A stretch of 41,637 nucleotides of DNA. Origin: Henriciella sp. (GTDB lineage Bacteria > Pseudomonadota > Alphaproteobacteria > Caulobacterales > Hyphomonadaceae). The stretch covers positions 1 to 41,637 of the forward strand of contig NZ_JAPYRE010000011.1 in NCBI RefSeq assembly GCF_029936995.1, given 5' to 3'. Positions 40,136 to 41,637 of the stretch are shown piece after piece. A program made the translations under genes and the position numbers. Under the pieces are notes generated by a model that worked only from the letters and a program-made list of their open reading frames with translations, was not told where the DNA came from and ran no database searches. Within the stretch, counting starts at the first letter, position 1. Each line of letters opens with the position of its first letter.

Positions 40136-41587
40136 TCAGCCCGCGCAGCACGAAAGGTGCGCCACGTCCTTGTCGAAAGTCTGCGCCGCAAGCTTCAACC
40201 CTTCGACAGTGGTCAGATATGGGAAGATTGTCTCAGCAAGCGCCTTGGCTGTCATACCGAACTTCAAAGCCATGGCGAGTGTCTGGATCGTATCAGAGCC
40301 TTCGGGTGCTGCGATCTGGCCACCCAGCAAGCGGTCGGTTTCTGCATCGGCAACAAGCTTGATGACGCCGCGGGTATCGCGAGCGGCGGCTGCCCGTGCC
40401 ACATTCTCAAGCTTCAGAACACTGATCTTGACCTCGTGACCAGCCGCCTTCGCCTGAGATTCAGAAAGACCGACCCCGGCGATCTGAGGATCGGTGAAAA
40501 CGACCCAGGGCATGACAGCACTGTCATAGCGCAGAGCCTCAAGTCCAAGCGCATTATTGACCGCCACCTTGGCACCATAGGCCGCCATATAGACGAACGG
40601 GTCACGGTCAGTGACATCACCCGCCGCCCAGACCCCGGGTCGCGTGGTGGCCATGTCGGAACCAATTCTGATCGACCCGCGCGCATTCGTTTCAATCCCC
40701 AGCTCGGCCAATCCGAGACCTCCCGTATTGGCCACTCGTCCGGCGGTGACAACCAGGCGCTCCGCGCTTAGCGTTTCCGTTCCAGCGCCGCGTTCGATGG
40801 CCAGCGTCACGGCGCCATCCACCTGCGCGACCGAGCGATAGACAAGCCCGGTCTCGACCACGACACCTTCGGCCTTCAGCGCTTCGGCCAGCGCGTCGGC
40901 CACGTCGGGCTCTGCACCAGGCAAGAGACGTGAACGGGTCACGAGCGTAACCTGCACCCCCAGGCGCGCGGCCATCTGTGCGAGTTCACAGCCAATATAG
41001 CCACCGCCAAGAACAATGATGCTCCCGGGACGTCTGGGCAGGGTCATCAGGGCGGTGGAATCGAGCGTGTCGACAGTCTCGATGCCTTCGATCAGTGGCA
41101 GGAATGGTCGCGAGCCTGTGGCGATCAGGATATGGCGAGCCGCAAGCACGCGGCCGCCAACCTCGACACCGCCCTCGATCAGTCGCGCCGGCCCCTCTTC
41201 AATATATGTAATGTTCTCGTAGACCGGCAGCAGGTCGACATATTTCTTCTGGCGCATCTCGTCGACCAGACCCGCCGTGCCTTTGACAAATGCCGACCAG
41301 TCCACGCTGTGCTCGCAGGGCTCGATGCCCGGAAACCGTGCTGCTGATCTGCCGCCATGCACCGCTTCGCCAGCCCGTATCATCGCCTTGGACGGCACGC
41401 AGCCTGTATTGACACAGGTGCCGCCAATGGTGCCATGGCCAACCATGGCCACACGGCTGCCGGCCTCCGCGGCGGTAATCGAAGCCGAAAACCCGGCCGA
41501 GCCTGCTCCTACGACAATGAGGTCATAGCTGTTGCCGCTGGCTGCACTGGGGGAACAGCACTCATCTGTCCTTAGGGTTTGGTCCAT
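40136..41587 (-). CDS. merA: Mercuric reductase MerA without N-terminal HMA domain
   Basis: MerA reduces Hg(II) to volatile Hg(0) with NADPH in the cytoplasm. The 483-residue flavoprotein has the FAD-binding VVGAGSAGFSASITAAEAG near residue 25, the redox Cys pair in GGTCVNTGCVPSKAM near 55, the NADPH-binding VLGGGYIGCELAQMA near 192 and FAD motif VWAAGDVTD near 325. The C-terminal pair of Cys in LSCCAG delivers mercury to the active site and separates MerA from other disulphide reductases. The N-terminal HMA (NmerA) domain is absent, but the N-terminus has its own Cys pair (DECCSPS). AAGGAAG lies just upstream. The rest of a mer operon (merR, merT, merP), if present, lies beyond the right edge. 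Confidence 0.94.
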   Translation of the reverse strand: MDQTLRTDECCSPSAASGNSYDLIVVGAGSAGFSASITAAEAGSRVAMVGHGTIGGTCVNTGCVPSKAMIRAGEAVHGGRSAARFPGIEPCEHSVDWSAFVKGTAGLVDEMRQKKYVDLLPVYENITYIEEGPARLIEGGVEVGGRVLAARHILIATGSRPFLPLIEGIETVDTLDSTALMTLPRRPGSIIVLGGGYIGCELAQMAARLGVQVTLVTRSRLLPGAEPDVADALAEALKAEGVVVETGLVYRSVAQVDGAVTLAIERGAGTETLSAERLVVTAGRVANTGGLGLAELGIETNARGSIRIGSDMATTRPGVWAAGDVTDRDPFVYMAAYGAKVAVNNALGLEALRYDSAVMPWVVFTDPQIAGVGLSESQAKAAGHEVKISVLKLENVARAAAARDTRGVIKLVADAETDRLLGGQIAAPEGSDTIQTLAMALKFGMTAKALAETIFPYLTTVEGLKLAAQTFDKDVAHLSCCAG

Positions 41588-41637
41588 TGTTTCTTCCTTG
41601 GCTTAAGATTCGGTCTCGCAACGCGGCCTCGATCAAA
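41588..41637 (-). other. Right edge of the window upstream of merA
   Basis: The last 50 bases contain the merA ribosome site (AAGGAAG, about 41591-41598) and sequence that stays open in two frames on the minus strand. It may be the end of an upstream mer gene or untranslated leader; there is not enough to decide. Confidence 0.3.

Noticed and set aside
1..41637. CRISPR arrays, tRNA genes, rRNA genes, intact insertion sequences, integrases
   Set aside because: No regularly spaced repeats, cloverleaf sequences, transposase motifs or tyrosine/serine recombinase motifs were found when reading both strands; a profile search would be needed to exclude diverged cases.

Overview
The window looks like accessory DNA, probably part of an integrative element or plasmid, from a high-GC alphaproteobacterium. 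Three things point there. A LexA-type SOS box in the alphaproteobacterial form GTTC-N7-GTTC lies at 40-54. The conjugation genes follow the rhizobial/sphingomonad trbBCDEJLFGI order, trailed by DUF2274 and DUF736 genes. The copper genes are of the CopAB/CsoR type common in marine and soil alphaproteobacteria. I cannot name a genus. I see no rRNA, tRNA, CRISPR array, intact insertion sequence or integrase.

Layout. (1) 1-2160: the start of a gene leaving the window on the left, a LexA box, an SRAP (YedK/HMCES-type) DNA-protein crosslink gene, a small excalibur-domain secreted protein and a DUF6499/DUF2285 DNA-binding protein. (2) 2161-12260: a 472-base regulatory region with two inverted repeats, then a tightly packed type IV secretion (mating-pair formation) operon trbB-C-D-E-J-L-F-G-I with DUF2274 and DUF736 genes. 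No coupling protein (TraG/VirD4), relaxase, TrbK or TrbH is present. An orphan HipB-like regulator follows. (3) 12866-18168: first copper operon: CsoR-like operator/promoter, small Cys/His-rich exported protein, multicopper oxidase CopA, outer-membrane CopB, a DUF2231/His-rich/NTF2-like fusion and an acyltransferase-3 protein. (4) 18253-22877: second copper operon: CsoR-like operator exactly filling a promoter spacer, P1B-1 copper ATPase, DUF411 protein, APC permease and a two-helix channel-like protein. (5) 27002-22981, minus strand and visibly lower in GC: an inserted four-gene cassette of GNAT-like acyltransferase, acyl carrier protein, AMP-forming ligase and type III PLP decarboxylase. (6) 27230-30600: a P-type ATPase C-terminal remnant, DUF305 membrane protein, glutaredoxin-MauE fusion, copD, copC (reversed) and csoR. 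(7) 30661-39552: small exported protein, CusC/CusB/CusA-type RND efflux pump, Met-rich micro-membrane protein, two CusF-like copper carriers separated by a strong hairpin, and a methyltransferase. (8) 39737-41587, minus strand: YnfA-like membrane protein and mercuric reductase MerA.

How it works together. CsoR (C33-H58-C62, the Cu(I) type) probably senses cytoplasmic copper and releases at least three operator-like sites (about 12873, 18259 and 30300; a weaker one at 27655). The P1B-1 ATPase moves Cu(I) from cytoplasm to periplasm. CopA oxidises it, and CopB, CopC, CopD, the CusF proteins and DUF411/DUF305 proteins bind or pass it on. CusCBA expels it across the outer membrane. MerA adds Hg(II) reduction. 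The acyl-ACP/decarboxylase cassette does not fit the metal theme and is the best candidate for an undescribed small biosynthetic system. The shared C-terminal motif of two otherwise unrelated small exported proteins, each next to a copper operon, is the second candidate.
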